6,892 bases of DNA from Patescibacteria group bacterium (lineage in GTDB: Bacteria; Patescibacteriota; SOKK01): assembly GCA_004374725.1 (NCBI GenBank), contig SOKK01000066.1:1-6892 (forward strand). Reading direction: 5' to 3'. The notes beneath the pieces are model-generated. The model ran no database searches. It had not been told where the DNA came from and saw nothing but the letters and a program-made list of their open reading frames with translations. The translations under genes were made by a program, and so were the position numbers. Every line of letters starts with the position of its first letter. Within the stretch, counting starts at the first letter, position 1. Of this stretch, positions 5,629 through 6,892 are shown in pieces.

Positions 5629-5994
5629 GTGAGAAAAATTTTATTTAAGGTTGTCTTAGGATTACTTTTAGTAGGAGTAATTTTCAGTTTTAGTATGCCT
5701 GTTTTGGCTTTAGATCCTCCCCCTGGGGAAGTTCAGGAGGAATTGAAAGATTTACCTAGTGAGCTAGAGGCTAAGGGTCGGATTGCCAGTGTCGTAAACT
5801 GGCTTTTGGGAATTGCCGCGACGGTAGCCGTGCTCTTAATTGTAATTTCTGGGATCCGCTACATTGTTTCAGCTGGGAACCAACAGGAGATTGATGATGC
5901 GAAAAAGACAATTACTTACGCGGTGATTGGACTAGTGATTACAATTTTAGCGATTGTAATCGTGAATGTGATTATTAGAATTATTGGGGACTAA
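5629..5994 (+). CDS. VirB2/TrbC-like pilin 5 of the array, GTG start
   Basis: I place the start at GTG 5629, giving 121 aa beginning MRKILFK. This puts a standard basic signal-peptide start one base after the stop of pilin 4 (TAA-A-GTG), the same junction as at two other genes here. A GTG at 5611 would add six residues (MILDSK) and overlap the previous gene by 17 nt; it is less likely. The signal peptide cleaves probably after VLA (residue 27). The mature part has an acidic, proline-containing stretch, a membrane helix (about 51-74), the loop SGIRYIVSAGNQQEIDDAKK (74-93) and a second helix (about 94-118). No SD is visible, so translational coupling is likely. Confidence 0.86.
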   Translation: MRKILFKVVLGLLLVGVIFSFSMPVLALDPPPGEVQEELKDLPSELEAKGRIASVVNWLLGIAATVAVLLIVISGIRYIVSAGNQQEIDDAKKTITYAVIGLVITILAIVIVNVIIRIIGD

Positions 5995-6014
5995 TTTTCT
6001 AGTTAGTTAGTGAA

Positions 6015-6401
6015 ATGAAGAAGTTACAAATTTTTTCAAAGCTAGTGTTGGTTTCAATCTTAGTGTCAGTATTTGTAATGCCAGTAATGGCAAGAATTGC
6101 AGGGCCGTCAGAGGAGATTGAGGATATTCCCCGTGATGAGCAGTTAATCTCTACGATTGTTTCTACGATTCTTTGGTTAACTATTTATGCCTTTGCCCTC
6201 TCGGTTTTATTTATTGTAGTTGCCGGAATTATGTACGTTGTCTCTGCTGGTCAAACGGAGCAGATTGAACATGCCAAGAGAATTCTCACTTATGCGATTA
6301 CTGGGTTGGTGATTTCTTTAATTGCTTACTTCCTTGTCTTGGCAATCTCCGGTATAGTTTTTGGTGATATTGTCGGCGGGGTTTTTGGTATTTTTGGTTA
6401 A
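6015..6401 (+). CDS. VirB2/TrbC-like pilin 6, with a glycine-rich hydrophobic tail
   Basis: This 128-aa protein has a signal peptide (MKKLQIFSK, hydrophobic core, probable cleavage after VMA at residue 26), a short acidic stretch (EEIEDIPRDEQ), a membrane helix (about 46-71), the loop AGIMYVVSAGQTEQIEHAKR (70-89) and a second helix (about 89-112). Unlike the others it ends in an extra hydrophobic, glycine-rich tail (about 113-128, IVFGDIVGGVFGIFG). Q replaces the N usually found in the GN part of the loop. It starts 20 nt after pilin 5 without a clear SD. It is the last gene before a 110-nt gap. Confidence 0.86.
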   Translation: MKKLQIFSKLVLVSILVSVFVMPVMARIAGPSEEIEDIPRDEQLISTIVSTILWLTIYAFALSVLFIVVAGIMYVVSAGQTEQIEHAKRILTYAITGLVISLIAYFLVLAISGIVFGDIVGGVFGIFG

Positions 6402-6511
6402 CCCTCCCAACTTTTGCCAGTGATATCAATTGAGAGTTACTAAGCTAGAGGAGGGATCAAGGGGTCAAGAAAGTTCTGATTAATTCTAGTGACAAAAATT
6501 AGGAGGGAAAA
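6402..6511 (+). promoter_or_regulatory. Structured gap before pilin 7 with anti-SD and two SD-like sequences
   Basis: CCCTCC (6402-6407) begins immediately after the stop of pilin 6. It can pair with GGAGGG at 6450-6455 or with GGAGGG at 6502-6507; the latter is the core of the SD of pilin 7 (AGGAGG, 6501-6506, 5 nt before ATG). The two pairings exclude each other. Pairing with the first copy is supported by AACT (6409-6412) with AGTT (6435-6438). A near-duplicate GGGATCAA / GGGGTCAA lies at 6453-6468. I see no T-tract and no convincing promoter, so pilin 7 is probably transcribed from upstream, with its translation set separately. Confidence 0.35.
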
Positions 6512-6886
6512 ATGAAAAAGCTTCAAAATAAACAACTTGTTATTTTTGGTTTTGTCTTGAGTTTCTTGCTTATCCCTTTTGTCGCCCAGGCGGGTGCTTT
6601 TACGGATGCACTTGGATCAATTGGGAACTATTTCTTCAATATTGGCAAGGGCGCAAGTCTGCTCTTCATTATTGCGAATATCATTGCGGGTCTGTTTGCT
6701 TTGATTGGAGTCCTCTCCCTGTTATTTCTAATTATTGGTGGCTTTCGTTATGTTACTGCTTACGGTAGCACTGAGCAGGCGGAGGGTGCGAAAAAGACCA
6801 TTCTTTATGCTATAATTGGATTGGCAATTGAGATTTCAGCGTATGTGATTGTCAAAGCAGTCGCGCAAGCACTTTTTAAAGGTTAA
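6512..6886 (+). CDS. VirB2/TrbC-like pilin 7 of the array
   Basis: This 124-aa protein has a signal peptide (MKKLQNKQ, hydrophobic core, probable cleavage after AQA at residue 27). The extracytoplasmic part is short, aromatic and not acidic (AFTDALGSIGNYFFNIGKG). A long hydrophobic stretch follows (about 48-76), then the loop GGFRYVTAYGSTEQAEGAKK (75-94) and a second helix (about 95-117). It is the only pilin in the array with a strong, well-spaced SD (AGGAGG, 5 nt from ATG), and it stands apart after a 110-nt gap, so it can be translated independently and perhaps at a higher level. Its N-terminus shares MKKLQ with pilin 6. The window ends 6 bases after its stop codon, so more of the locus probably follows. 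Confidence 0.87.
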   Translation: MKKLQNKQLVIFGFVLSFLLIPFVAQAGAFTDALGSIGNYFFNIGKGASLLFIIANIIAGLFALIGVLSLLFLIIGGFRYVTAYGSTEQAEGAKKTILYAIIGLAIEISAYVIVKAVAQALFKG

Positions 6887-6892
6887 GTTGAT

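Noticed and set aside
6402..6511. A separate promoter or terminator between pilins 6 and 7.
   Set aside because: The best box pairs found (for example TTGCCA at 6414-6419 with TACTAA about 18 bp on) match consensus poorly, and the CCCTCC/GGAGGG pairing has a 42-nt loop and no T-tract.
138..6886. Possible use of UGA as a sense codon (glycine), as in Gracilibacteria and SR1, suggested by the absence of TGA stops.
   Set aside because: All ten genes are full length with no in-frame TGA, including glycine-rich proteins where recoded UGA would be expected often. The lack of TGA stops in ten genes is a small-sample bias, so the standard bacterial code applies.
3937..6886. Type IV pilins (PilA/PilE class) as an alternative identity for the array.
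   Set aside because: None has the prepilin-peptidase motif (short basic leader, G-F/M-x3-E before a single helix). The two-helix core with a small charged loop fits VirB2/TrbC-like proteins instead.

Overview
The window most likely comes from a Candidate Phyla Radiation (Patescibacteria) genome, possibly of Microgenomates or Parcubacteria type. The evidence is a tandem run of small VirB2/TrbC-like pilins of the 'T4SS_pilin' kind typical of these genomes, a short helical protein resembling the CPR family DUF5663, a large charged coiled-coil membrane protein with no recognisable relative, and weak or absent Shine-Dalgarno (SD) sites at many starts. All ten genes are on the + strand and read cleanly in the standard bacterial code. 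Eight end in TAA, two in TAG and none in TGA. The taxonomic call is inference from gene content.

There are three transcription units. Unit 1 (promoter 6-34, terminator 2149-2178) encodes a 542-aa coiled-coil protein with one membrane segment and a 105-aa helical protein. Unit 2 (promoter 2284-2312, terminator 3730-3757) encodes a single 445-aa lipoprotein, a family 1 solute-binding protein of an ABC sugar-type transporter. Its permease and ATPase are not in the window. Unit 3 (promoter 3779-3807, then a structured leader of about 125 nt) encodes seven consecutive divergent pilin-like proteins and probably continues past the window. All three promoters carry the same core, TTTTTG(T/C)GCTA(T/G)A(A/C)T, at a 17-bp spacing from the -35 box.

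The pilins share one plan: a signal peptide or N-terminal hydrophobic segment, a variable extracytoplasmic stretch, a transmembrane helix, a short loop with a pattern like GGYRYxxSxGN...AK, and a second transmembrane helix. They differ mostly in the extracytoplasmic part. A conventional type IV secretion system uses one major pilin, so seven paralogs in a row suggest a multi-subunit or switchable surface filament or channel. No VirB4, VirB6, VirD4 or other secretion gene is in the window, so the machine itself is inferred. Three gene junctions have the identical layout TAA-A-(A/G)TG. One junction carries a 7-bp tandem repeat. The last gap carries an anti-SD-like sequence facing two purine-rich SD copies.

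The pilin array is the strongest candidate for an under-described system. The two neighbouring units may supply accessory envelope proteins, but only proximity and the shared promoter core support that link.
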